Assembly: GCF_000237925.1 (NCBI RefSeq)
Contig: NC_031496.1
Location: forward strand, 9,780,905 to 9,844,904
Length of the DNA stretch: 64,000 bases
Reading direction: 5' to 3'
From: Schistosoma mansoni
Lineage: Eukaryota > Platyhelminthes > Trematoda > Strigeidida > Schistosomatidae
The notes under the pieces are model-generated. The model searched no databases and was not told the origin of the DNA. It saw nothing but the letters and a program-made list of their open reading frames with translations. A program made the position numbers and the translations under genes. The first letter of the stretch is position 1. Each line of letters starts with the position of its first letter. Below are positions 35,301 through 41,153 of the stretch, in pieces.

Positions 35301-35546
35301 TACCATGGTCTAGAGGAATGAGTAAAAAAAATAATTACCTTCCCCATGCATAAAACACGGTTTGCCTGGTCTGCCGTCCACTAATATCTCGAGCGATACG
35401 AAAGGATGGTCTCTCAAATAACTCATATTGTCCCAGCTGTGAAAATATATCAGATTCTAAAAACATTTTGAAATGATATCACGGAACACACTACCTATCC
35501 TCAGAGTATACTGAATAAACAGAGTCAGAAAAAACAGTAAACACAT
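20512..35546 (-). CDS. ADAM17-like: ADAM17/TACE-like membrane metalloprotease gene (whole gene, 14 exons)
   Basis: Zinc-dependent sheddase of the adamalysin family that cuts membrane proteins near the cell surface. The exons below join with matching phases into 768 codons, close to the usual ADAM17 length of about 820. Order: signal peptide, prodomain, RRKR furin site, catalytic domain with HELGHSWGADHD, disintegrin-like domain (LCGNSRIDEGEECDAG), Cys-rich/membrane-proximal domain, one membrane helix. ADAM17 rather than ADAM10 is indicated by DEGEECDAG, by the SGYAENNGKFSPCS-type link after the Met-turn, and by the YEL-type prodomain start. Introns 1-4 are 53, 29, 32 and 48 nt; later ones reach 2.2 kb and host LINEs and SINEs. 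No 5' UTR or promoter was identified. Exon ends are inferred from GT/AG sites and protein similarity. Confidence 0.92.
21050..21165. repeat. Unclassified GC-rich insert in intron
   Basis: A distinct island (CCTGTAGCTCCTCCGGGGGC, GGAGGAGGGTTGGGCATGGG) in otherwise AT-rich intron sequence, looking like the 5' or 3' end of a dispersed repeat. No family named. Confidence 0.35.
21315..21430 (+). mobile_element. tRNA-derived SINE (second family) in ADAM intron
   Basis: GATGGCTCAGTGGTTCAGGC (A box) and GCAGGTTCGAGCTCCACTAC (B box) about 45 bases apart form a pol III promoter; CCGGATATGATCACTAGCTC follows. Same family as 12905-13115. Lies in the last long intron of the ADAM gene, on the opposite strand. 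Confidence 0.6.
21630..21835 (+). mobile_element. Hammerhead SINE, 5'-truncated and decayed
   Basis: B-box remnant GGGTTTGATTCCCACC (about 21669), then GTGGATGGGCAGTGTTGAGAAGTCCC and AGGACAAAACAGACTACCAG (ribozyme remnant, about 21697-21752), then a tail ending in AGACTCTACAACCC. GAAA has become AAAA and stem I is imperfect, so it is probably inactive. Confidence 0.55.
22026..22395 (-). mobile_element. Full-length hammerhead SINE (Sm-alpha type)
   Basis: The best full-length copy. Minus-strand order: head (CACTAGTGACTGACTCCATG ... GGTTGCTCAATTTCATGGAT), ATTAACACCGTTGGATGCCG, A box GGCTCAGTGGTCTATCGG, B box GGGTTCGAATCTCGCGAG, ribozyme (22085-22130), tail ending in CTCAACTCTATAAAA. Pol III transcription is expected from the boxes. 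It is joined directly to the fold-back unit at 22401-22740. Confidence 0.85.
22085..22130 (-). ncRNA. Hammerhead ribozyme, intact core
   Basis: Minus strand: GCACTG / CTGAGGAG / TCC-loop-GGA / CGAAA / CGGCCG / TC, then CAGTGC pairing with the first GCACTG. Stem I is 6 bp and perfect, stem II pairs GTCC with GGAC, stem III is minimal. Every conserved core base is present. Cleavage is expected after the GTC triplet. Confidence 0.88.
22401..22740. repeat. Near-perfect fold-back hammerhead SINE unit
   Basis: Two 120-bp arms (22401-22520 and 22621-22740) are inverted repeats with only a few mismatches. Each arm is the SINE tail plus ribozyme 3' half. The ~100-bp spacer carries a plus-strand tRNA-like body: GGTCTAGTGGTTAAGCGC (A box) and GAGTTCGAATCTCGCGAG (B box), completing a full ribozyme at 22608-22653. 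The unit at 8286-8592 has the same design in opposite orientation. Confidence 0.85.
22608..22653 (+). ncRNA. Hammerhead ribozyme, one core change
   Basis: GCACTG / CTGAGGCG / TCC-loop-GGA / CGAAA / CGGCCG / TC / CAGTGC. Stems I and II are intact, but the core reads CTGAGGCG where CTGANGAG is expected, the same change as in the ribozyme at 8339. Cleavage is therefore doubtful. Confidence 0.7.
22775..23248 (-). CDS. ADAM17-like: ADAM17-like, exon 13: membrane-proximal domain with insertion
   Basis: Starts VEESCFICCLFPTSNS...TICLPV, matching NSCKVCCRDLSGRCVPY, and ends RPCLNGYCMAGKCIESKSKR then ILRFW, matching [26 protein letters not shown]. Between the two conserved parts lie about 90 residues where vertebrate ADAM17 has about 16. 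The extra part is rich in Ser, Tyr, His and Lys, with no recognisable domain and no in-frame stop. Donor GTAGGT, phase 1. Confidence 0.9.
23365..23815 (+). repeat. Dispersed ~0.5 kb repeat, copy 2, abutting a LINE
   Basis: Runs from CCCTGGTACGGTCAAGAGTG to GTATCACAGCCCTCACAGAA and is collinear with the copies at 12288, 31125 and 61080. Unlike these, it does not go on into the ...TTTGGTGCCTC... end. It passes into sequence leading to a LINE endonuclease frame on the same strand, suggesting that the repeat is, or shares, the 5' part of that LINE. Lies in ADAM intron 12. Confidence 0.65.
23820..24495 (+). mobile_element. LINE fragment, endonuclease N-terminus
   Basis: From 24039 the frame reads ...PFKLASFNVRTLMHIRQQIG then LNVDICCLSETRIQD and LCAVRLESSIKMRRNRCEKR, RYLFVISAYAPTE. 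SFNVRTL, SETRIQ and SAYAPT are conserved blocks of the non-LTR AP-endonuclease. It stops at 24491; the rest of the endonuclease and all RT are missing. An (ATT)n run lies at 23881-23905. Inserted in ADAM intron 12, opposite to the gene. Confidence 0.8.
24814..25026 (-). CDS. ADAM17-like: ADAM17-like, exon 12: Cys-rich region
   Basis: 71 codons from DCQLAPKNTICAQ through CLGPGQCNGLSSICPGP, CDEHGRCFQGKCHPFC to LETCICDS. The GxCxxGKCxPFC block matches LGKCKDGKCIPFC of ADAM17. Acceptor TTTATACAG, donor GTAGGT, phase 1 at both ends. Confidence 0.92.
25424..25655 (-). CDS. ADAM17-like: ADAM17-like, exon 11: disintegrin-like domain
   Basis: After TTTCTTTAG: KFSPCSLRTIGPCLVTRAPL, then LCGNSRIDEGEECDAG and CCSSECYFRTGAHCSPWNHG. 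The CGNSR(I/V)DEGEECD block is nearly the same as in vertebrate ADAM17. The Cys spacing is complete. Ends with one base before GTTAGT. Confidence 0.95.
25775..26140 (-). repeat. Dispersed ~0.5 kb repeat, copy 3 (diverged)
   Basis: CATAAACATTGTTACAAAGAGGCACC, GACCTAAAGGTCTAATCTAC and AAGCGCCGGACAATCG align with copy 1 over most of its length. It is closest to copy 4 at 31125 (shared GCCCCACACATTAGTTATCA), in opposite orientation. Lies in ADAM intron 11. Confidence 0.6.
27352..27587 (-). CDS. ADAM17-like: ADAM17-like, exon 10: active site
   Basis: Encodes VRRNNKKDLYLNTGWTTYVD, then ELITAHELGHSWGADHDPD and YLMYTYSVSGYAENNG. HELGHSWGADH is the full HExxHxxGxxH zinc-binding motif with the catalytic Glu, followed by the adamalysin Asp; YLMY is the Met-turn. 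All residues needed for catalysis are visible. Donor GTTAGT after the GGA codon keeps the frame with the next exon. Confidence 0.95.
28035..28100. repeat. (TA)n(GA)n microsatellite
   Basis: TA repeats from about 28036 to 28076 followed by GA repeats to about 28097, in ADAM intron 10. Similar in form to the tract at 9112-9183. Confidence 0.9.
28205..28300 (+). repeat. tRNA-like SINE head (decayed)
   Basis: GGAGTGGCGCATTAGTTGCTAAAGCACTCAAC, then CAAGTTCGAGTCTCATTTTA, give weak A and B boxes about 45 bases apart. Second SINE family, decayed. Confidence 0.5.
28790..29030 (-). mobile_element. LINE fragment, RT C-terminal part
   Basis: The minus strand reads GYEMWPLKVEGILRLLVIDS, KCLRSIALICWDH then SEVRCRVL..., matching the 'LLYGCETWPLRVEDTRKLLVFDHRCLRNIA.ICWDH..SN.EVRRRVLG' block of the LINE at 36300-37075. 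In-frame stops show it is dead. In ADAM intron 9-10. Confidence 0.7.
29736..29874 (-). CDS. ADAM17-like: ADAM17-like, exon 9: catalytic domain
   Basis: Starts after TTTTCCCTAG with AFSRFDAKQSCLAHLLSYKR and continues IDEGILGMSWLASPDPKKLG then GICSSP plus one base. CLAHLLSYKRIDEGILGMSW parallels [21 protein letters not shown] of human ADAM17. Donor GTAAG. Confidence 0.9.
30000..31120. other. Intron sequence, nothing recognised
   Basis: AT-rich intron of the ADAM gene. The stretch 30785-31020 has a frame with LTLGHVPTACW, a more GC-rich patch that may be an old repeat, not identified. Confidence 0.4.
31125..31520 (+). repeat. Dispersed ~0.5 kb repeat, copy 4
   Basis: From GCGGCGGAGTGTTGTTTACG to TTGGTGCCTCTTTGTAACAA, ending in an A-rich AATAATAATAA tail (about 31515-31530). 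Collinear with copies 2 and 5; 5' part partly missing. In ADAM intron 8. Confidence 0.65.
32118..32213 (-). CDS. ADAM17-like: ADAM17-like, exon 8: catalytic domain
   Basis: 32 codons: IVIHESWTADYGHYNSPTDV then GGKIWTATSLLR, matching IRILKSPQEVKPGEKHYN...AWDVKMLLE. Phase 0 at both ends; donor GTAAGC, followed by a 2.2-kb intron. Confidence 0.88.
32276..32313. repeat. (AAT)n microsatellite
   Basis: About twelve AAT units in the 124-nt intron between exons 7 and 8 of the ADAM gene, taking up roughly a third of the intron. Confidence 0.9.
32338..32436 (-). CDS. ADAM17-like: ADAM17-like, exon 7: catalytic domain
   Basis: 33 codons: IKVFDRLNYLFLTSKFLDDK then HDEMIGYGFLLHE, aligning with [32 protein letters not shown]. 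Both ends are phase 0; donor GTTAGT. The next intron is 124 nt and contains an (AAT)n microsatellite. Confidence 0.88.
32497..32630 (-). CDS. ADAM17-like: ADAM17-like, exon 6: furin site and start of catalytic domain
   Basis: After TTTTACAG it encodes DIYIRRKRFNPAQLQSKLC then RLTLIADYDFFTNLGNRNG and PKTIGHV. RRKR is a furin-type cleavage site at the place where human ADAM17 has RVKR, and SKLCRLTLIADYDFF matches NTCKLLVVADHRFY. Donor GTTAGT, phase 0. The intron before it is about 2.2 kb and holds LINE debris. Confidence 0.9.
33560..34010 (-). mobile_element. LINE fragment, RT C-terminal part (second LINE type)
   Basis: The minus strand has VKGRTDDTSVRPVLIYAHET (about 33895-33985), matching 'IKGRVY..SVR.VLLYGCET', and further on RDYWLGHVLRITSQGPSYLA (about 33715-33790), matching 'WLGHVLRMPSQRIPRRAL'. 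Frames shift between the blocks. In the 2.2-kb intron after ADAM exon 5. Confidence 0.7.
34856..34911 (-). CDS. ADAM17-like: ADAM17-like, exon 5: prodomain end
   Basis: A 56-base exon after TTCATTTTAG (intron of 48 nt) encoding NNPMNYKSATLLALETDTF, ending with one base before GTTAGT. Its phases (in 2, out 1) fit both neighbours exactly, which is the main support; sequence similarity in this part of the family is low. Confidence 0.75.
34960..35045 (-). CDS. ADAM17-like: ADAM17-like, exon 4: prodomain
   Basis: After TTATTCTTAG it reads PLSDYINYIGNNSMLIYR then LRDIQIKKIL, closely parallel to [24 protein letters not shown] of the human protein. Ends with two bases before GTAAGT. It is too short for ordinary ORF calling and lies just after a micro-intron. 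Confidence 0.85.
35078..35309 (-). CDS. ADAM17-like: ADAM17-like, exon 3: prodomain
   Basis: Starts after TTCCTCTAG with one base completing an Arg codon, then PWYLILYRETSFHNSNLSVR and on to GYVSGSNQSFVLAHL and HVESDIFVIE. The GYVSG...VLAHL block matches GHVVGEPDSRVLAHI of human ADAM17. Donor GTAAAT, phase 0; next intron 32 nt. Confidence 0.88.
35339..35436 (-). CDS. ADAM17-like: ADAM17-like, exon 2: prodomain
   Basis: Begins after TTTTCACAG and encodes LGQYELFERPSFRIARDISG... to FYAWG plus two bases. It aligns with the human prodomain start ([22 protein letters not shown]). The donor is GTAATT. The following intron is only 29 nt. Confidence 0.85.
35490..35546 (-). CDS. ADAM17-like: ADAM17-like, candidate exon 1: signal peptide
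   Basis: ATG at 35546-35544 opens MCLLFFLTLFIQYTLRIGS, a hydrophobic leader of the right length. It reaches a GT (GTGTTC, a weak donor) in phase 0, matching the phase-0 start of the next exon across a 53-nt intron. The weak donor is the reason for doubt; another start further upstream is possible. Confidence 0.5.
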
Positions 35547-36299
35547 TGTTCACAGCCAATTATTAGCTGTATAAACCTCATACTGTATTTTGTTAAACGT
35601 GAAATTAAATGTCAGGGTCTGGAAGGTTTATGGAGTAACATGAATTGGATTCAAATCAAAAAGATGACTGAATGAGCACAAAAACATCAATTGGAAAGTC
35701 TGAAATAGAAAAAAATTTGAAAAAAGGATAATTAAATGGAAAGTAAATAAAATTAATAAATCGCAAATTATTTGCAGATACAGTAGGTTTCAACACTGGT
35801 AACATGAATGGTAATTGGTCAAAACATCCCGCTGGAAACGGCCCAGTCAAGATATATATATATATATATGAATCACTGATGAGTTTATTGTGGAATGAAC
35901 AAAGCTGTTCTTTAATATTTAGATTGCATTTCGAAATATGTAGATTCCATCGAGTAGCTACGTCGTTAAATTCCCAAATAAATCTTTTAATTCAAAACCA
36001 GACTCAAATATTGACACACTAGCAAGCTAATTTCATCTATTTACATGACATTCTCAGTTGACGGAATTCATTAGACTGACACATGACAATGCACTGACCC
36101 TCAGGCTACACCTATGATTAGAAGCTTAAACTGGGGTATGTAACGTTGAGTCAGTCAGTTAGCAACAACATAGAACCAAGAACATATATGCATCGATCCA
36201 AGTTGCCACACCTCATTAGCAAAGCAACAGGAACAGCAAATTCGTAGAATCAGTTACTTCAATAGTAGTAATATATGAAAAAAATTGCATAAAAGAATG

Positions 36300-37075
36300 T
36301 GGTACAAAGAGAAAGAATCAGTTCGTAGAAAGGTATGAAGTGATTTTAACCTCACGGTATAAGGGAAGACAAGGAGTGTATACACGTACGCCATTGTGGT
36401 TGATTCTGAGCCATGTCACCCAGAGTCTCCGACCAATGGTTACGATGGTCACGTGTGTCCCAATCAAGTAGTCTGCATCTACCAACATGGCTCAGACTAG
36501 AAGTTAGTGACTTCAAGGACTGATGCCGCGTTTTGGCTTGGCAGCCCCTAACTTTCTTCCAACCGTCTCCAACACTAGTCAGCATTGCGCGCCGTGGTAA
36601 TCGATGTTCATGCATACGTAACACGTGGCCCAACCATCTCAGTCGATGAAGATTCATGGTCTTATCAACTGGTTTACCACCATTCCCTAATACCCTGTGT
36701 CTAACCTCACTATTACTTACCCAATGATATCGAAAGATACGAGTAATATTTTTAAGATAACTGTGATTAAATACTAGTAACGTACGAGTACCCTCTACCC
36801 TTAATGACCACGTTTCGCAACCGTAAAATAAAGCAGGACGAACTGATGAGCAGTAAACTTGTCCCTTAATTGATAGACGGATATCTCGCCATCGCCATAG
36901 GTCATGTAAGTTGGTAAGAGCCAAAAGAGCTTTTTGAATCAGTGCAGAGATTTCGTCAGACACCAACCCATTAGGGCTGATCAGACTTCCGAGATAAGTG
37001 AAGTTGTCGACGCGTCCGACTACTTAACTCTCTATCTTCAGTTCAGGTGTTGACGCAAGCCAAGTTGATACGCAA
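36300..37075 (-). mobile_element. LINE 3' part, RT C-terminal region
   Basis: The frame 36966-36352 reads SDEISALIQKALLALTNLHD, RDIRLSIKGQVYCSSVRPAL, FYGCETWSLRVEGTRTLLVF, WLGHVLRMHEHRLPRRAML, and ends LGDMAQNQPQWRTCIHSL. Upstream, FTYLGSLISPNG is visible to about 37040. This is the region after the catalytic YxDD of RTE-like LINEs. The last 200 codons are mostly intact; the 5' part is missing. Confidence 0.82.
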
Positions 37076-37560
37076 AAGTGGAAAATCAGTCGGTGAGGCA
37101 GTGAATCATTATCCACTGAAGTGTTTAGAACGTGTGTTACGTATGCCTAAGCACTGTCTACCTTGGCGAGCATTGCTAGCTATTTCAGTAGATTGGAAGA
37201 AAGCTAGCGACGGCCAAACCAATACGGCATCAGTGCATCAAGTCATCGACGAATGGTCTGAGCCATGTTAACAGGTGTAGAGTACCTGTCTGTAGACTGA
37301 ATGATATGGCTCGGAATGGATCTTAGCGACGCAGGTGAATTCACTCTTTATCTTCCCCTCGATTTTAAATTTCAGGATACCTTCATGCATAGTCTCCCAC
37401 AGTCTTTTCAAACCATGTACCGAAGATCTAACCCCTTCTTGTCATTACTGCTACATTAATTGGATGTGTTTTCTTACTTCGTGCTAATGTATCATGGTAT
37501 ACCATGATAGCTATAGCCTGTGTCAACGCACATTAGTGGCAGGCTCTCTGTTGATATCTG
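37076..37560 (+). mobile_element. LINE 3' fragment, opposite to its neighbour
   Basis: GKSVGEAVNHYPLKCLERVL, RMPKHCLPWRALLA and SVDWKKASDGQTNTASVHQV correspond to 'DGKS.DEVVN.H.LRWLGHVLRMP.HRLPRRAML..VGDGWKK..GGQTKT.H'. It is therefore the same region as the minus-strand copy next to it, in inverted orientation. A 3' untranslated part seems to follow to about 37560. Confidence 0.7.
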
Positions 37561-37984
37561 TTCGGAAGACAAACAAGATGAAAATTACATGTGTGGCTAG
37601 GTTACGGCCTACATGTAAAATTTCCCTTAATTTAGGATGATATACGTATACTTATAATATTATTTATAGGCTACATAGGCTATATAAGCTGCCTTGATAA
37701 GAGCTGTGACATCTGAAAAGCTACTTTTCCATGAAAAAATACAGGGACGTGATTTTTTAATTAATCTACTTGTTATTATCTTATTATTCGTACTCGAATA
37801 CGAATAATTAATTAAAGAACGTTTGATTAACGGAACGTAATATATCCACTTTTCTAACAAATTTTCTGTGAAGAAATGTTAAATTTTAAGAAAGTAGGAC
37901 ATTTGATTTCTGATGATAACTGTAACCACTATTACTAGAAAACATTAAAGCTGAGAAAACTGTCGGTTTAAAATAACCTCACTC

Positions 37985-40060
37985 TAATCAACACCACCCT
38001 GAAGTGGTGGCGGGAATTCTGTTTTTCAGTCTTCAGTAATAAGGATAGTAGGTTGATGAACCTGTGTTAATCCTGACAGATTTCCTTCCAGTGAAGGTCC
38101 AGCTTCTTCTTGAAAATGTTCACTGATGGTGCTGATACCACTTGTTCTGGTAATGCGTTCCAGTCATTGACCACTCGATGAGAAAAACGGGACCCCACCT
38201 TTAGTTTATTAGATCGCGGTTTCTGAACCTTCTTGCTATGACCTCGGAGATATCACGTCAACAGACAGGCCGTTGTCTAGGGCAGCTGTGTCAATCCTCT
38301 CTCGCAATCAGTAAGTTAGTTAATCATGAACACTTGTTACGAAACCCATGTTGCTCGAGAGTTAACAGATTATACGAATCTATGTGACTCAGTAGCTTAG
38401 CCCGAATTATTTTTTCAAGTAACTTAACTACTGTGTTGGTCAGGCTGACAGGCCGGTGGTTAGATACGACCCGTCTCTGACCATCCTTAAATATAGGACT
38501 AACTATAGCGCTTTCCAGTCTCTAGGTAGTTGAGCGCGTGACATGTTGAAGACTTCGCGAGCGGTCTTGAGATATTGTCGGCAAGCGATGACAGCGAACG
38601 TGGATGTAACCCATCGGGACCCGGTATCTTACAAGGTTTGAGGTTAGTTATCAATGGAAGAACAATATCCTCGGTCACGTCTATAGGTCCTATGGCCGGT
38701 ATCTCGTTGTCATTGGGACAAGTAGTTGTAACACTACACGTAGAGTAGACTTCACTGAAATAGTTTGTAAATGTCTCAGCTTTCGCTAGATCAGATTCAG
38801 CTAGTAAATCTGAATTTTCGTTTAACAGTAACGGGAGGACACCATCACTATGTTTTGTCCGCCTTTTAACGTACGAAAACAGTCGCTTCGGACAGGTACG
38901 GCTATCGTATGCCAACTGTCGTTCGTAAGCGGTACAGGATTTAGCTATGGTCTTTTTACATATATTCCGGATTTTTTTATATTCGCACTTAAATGATGCC
39001 TGACCTGTTGACAAGAATAAGTCCCAGAAGTGTTTCCTACGCTTCAACAGCTTCCGGGTTTCCTTATTAATCCATGGAGGGCGATATGATAGCTTACGTT
39101 CTGACCGTGGGATAAACGGTTGAGTTAAGGATTCGAACGTAGACTTAAACCTATTCCATGCATCATCGATCGACCCATCAGCATCGACCGACCAGTCAAT
39201 CGAGATAGCATAGTCCCTGATTGCCGGAATATTAGCTCTCCAGATATTAGGACGGGGTGGAGCAGATGCAAATTCTATACCATGTATCCGAAACTTGAAG
39301 GAAAGTACGACATGGTCACTATTCACCAGTGGGGGAAGGTGTTGAATGTCGACGATATCTTCACAGTGGTGTGTGAGGACAAGGTCTATCAATGACGGAT
39401 TATGTTGCAAGTCAATATGTGTCGGCTTTACGATACATTGTACAAGTGCACATTGAATAATTGATGATAGAAGGACTCTATCGAATCCCCCACCTGGAGC
39501 TGTGAGCTCTATCCAGTTTATATGGGGTGCACTGAAGTCTCCAACGATGAGACAACATTCTGACTTACTCCAAGAACAGACGTGTCTTAGGATAAAGTCG
39601 TCAGCGAGACAACACGGACTATGATATATTCCTCCTATAGTCACTAACCCGCTTCTAATCCTAATTGTACAACATACTACCTCACACGTACCACTTACAT
39701 GCGCCTCCGATATGATCGAGTTTATGAGGAAGTGGTTCCTAACATATAATATTATGCCTCCTCCCTTGCGACTTATAACTCTACACTTCTGATACATATG
39801 TAGCTTGAAATGATGGGAGAACAGTCTATATCTACAGTGAGCCAAGTTTTGGTGATAACAATTATATCGGGATTTAATTCGTCCACCATCAAACTTAGCT
39901 CAGACATCTTATTTCGAAGACTACGGGCGTTCGTGTAACACATATTTGGATATCTTGATGAAGGACTGACGATAAACCCCACTCTTGTTCAAAATTTTGA
40001 TCTTGCACTTGACGACCAAACCAAAAACCGAGAATTATTTACTCTATCGTTGTCCATGAC
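37985..40060 (-). mobile_element. CR1/jockey-like LINE, decayed
   Basis: Minus strand. Endonuclease start MCYTNARSLRNKMSELSLMV and NPDIIVITKTWL (39982-39773), then in another frame a 448-codon stretch (39845-38499) with GGIYHSPCC, IVGDFSAPHINW, SDHVVLSFKF (endonuclease motifs), RPPWINKETRKLLKRRKHFW, and IPGPDGLHPRSL (RT entry). Further RT blocks follow: SAIVSPIFKDGQRR, NHRPVSLTNTVVKLLEKI. The RT palm with the catalytic Asp pair is missing at the 3' end. At least two frameshifts and a 3' truncation. Confidence 0.88.
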
Positions 40061-40286
40061 GGAGTGAGTGTTTCATGAAAAGTAAAATGCTTTTCACGAC
40101 GTAAATACAACTCCTAGCTGTGGCTGAAAGTCGTACTATTCGTTCAGGTAGTTCTAATACATCTTCTGTTACCTTCTAAATCTACCAGTATCAGGATTCA
40201 GACGACTGAGATTTTCAGCTTCAGTTTAGTGAGACCATATACCAAAGCAGTGGGAAGCTTACTGGATAGTTCCCTAGTATGTGAAG

Positions 40287-40665
40287 CCGAAAATAATTCG
40301 CCAAAATCAATAGCTCTTTAAGTGTTCGACATTGGATGCTGACCACATTGTTTTAAGTGGACTTGTTTAACTGAAGGCGTTCGGTCATGCATTCGCACCA
40401 GATCACGTTACGACTCAGCGTGGGAAACAGCTCCTACGTTCGATAGCCAGATTAGAGTAAACACTTCTCGATATATTGATATCGGATCAAATATATCTTT
40501 CCAATCTCTTCGCATCTGACTTCTAATTTTAACCGATTGGGGGACGATTCAAATATAGAAGGTGTTACTGGTTTATAGTTGTAAAACTACAATACCGGTC
40601 GTATCTTCAGAGGTGAGACCGATGTGACCTGTTACACCAAGCGCATAAACTATGAGTCTGTTCAT
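40287..40665 (+). repeat. 5' LTR of the broken CsRn1-clade element
   Basis: The first ~300 bases match the repeat from 46314 almost exactly (shared block CAAAATCAATAGCTCTTTAA to TAGAAGGTGTTACTGG). The exact 3' edge is uncertain; the solo copy at 6780-7102 supports extension at least to about 40605. Confidence 0.75.
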
Positions 40666-41153
40666 TCTTGGAACTTCATTGTTTTTCTTTATTTGACTTT
40701 CATATATTGTGATATACCTTTTTTTCGAGTTTTTCGGATATATTTTAATTATATATTTTTCGTTCTTTATAATACTATGACGGAACAGACACCTAAGGTA
40801 TTTGAGTTAAAAACTATTCCCCCACTATCGATTCAATTAACCCCCTTTTGGCCGGACAATATCGAAGCCTGGTTCTGCTACTCAGAAGCCGACTTTTGCG
40901 GGCACGGGATCACGGACTCGCGCACGCAATTCCTCGCGGTGGTCAAGGCATTACCGCGCGAATTTAACAGATACGTCACACCTAGTATGTTTACTAGTGA
41001 TGTTACGGAACCTTACGAAACACTCAAACGGTCGATTCTAAAACGCGGAGATCAAACCGATCGACAACGGTTGGATCAACTACTTGACAATATCGACCTG
41101 CAACATGGTTCCGCGACAGACATATTGTTTAGGATGAGAGAAGTGATAGGTCA

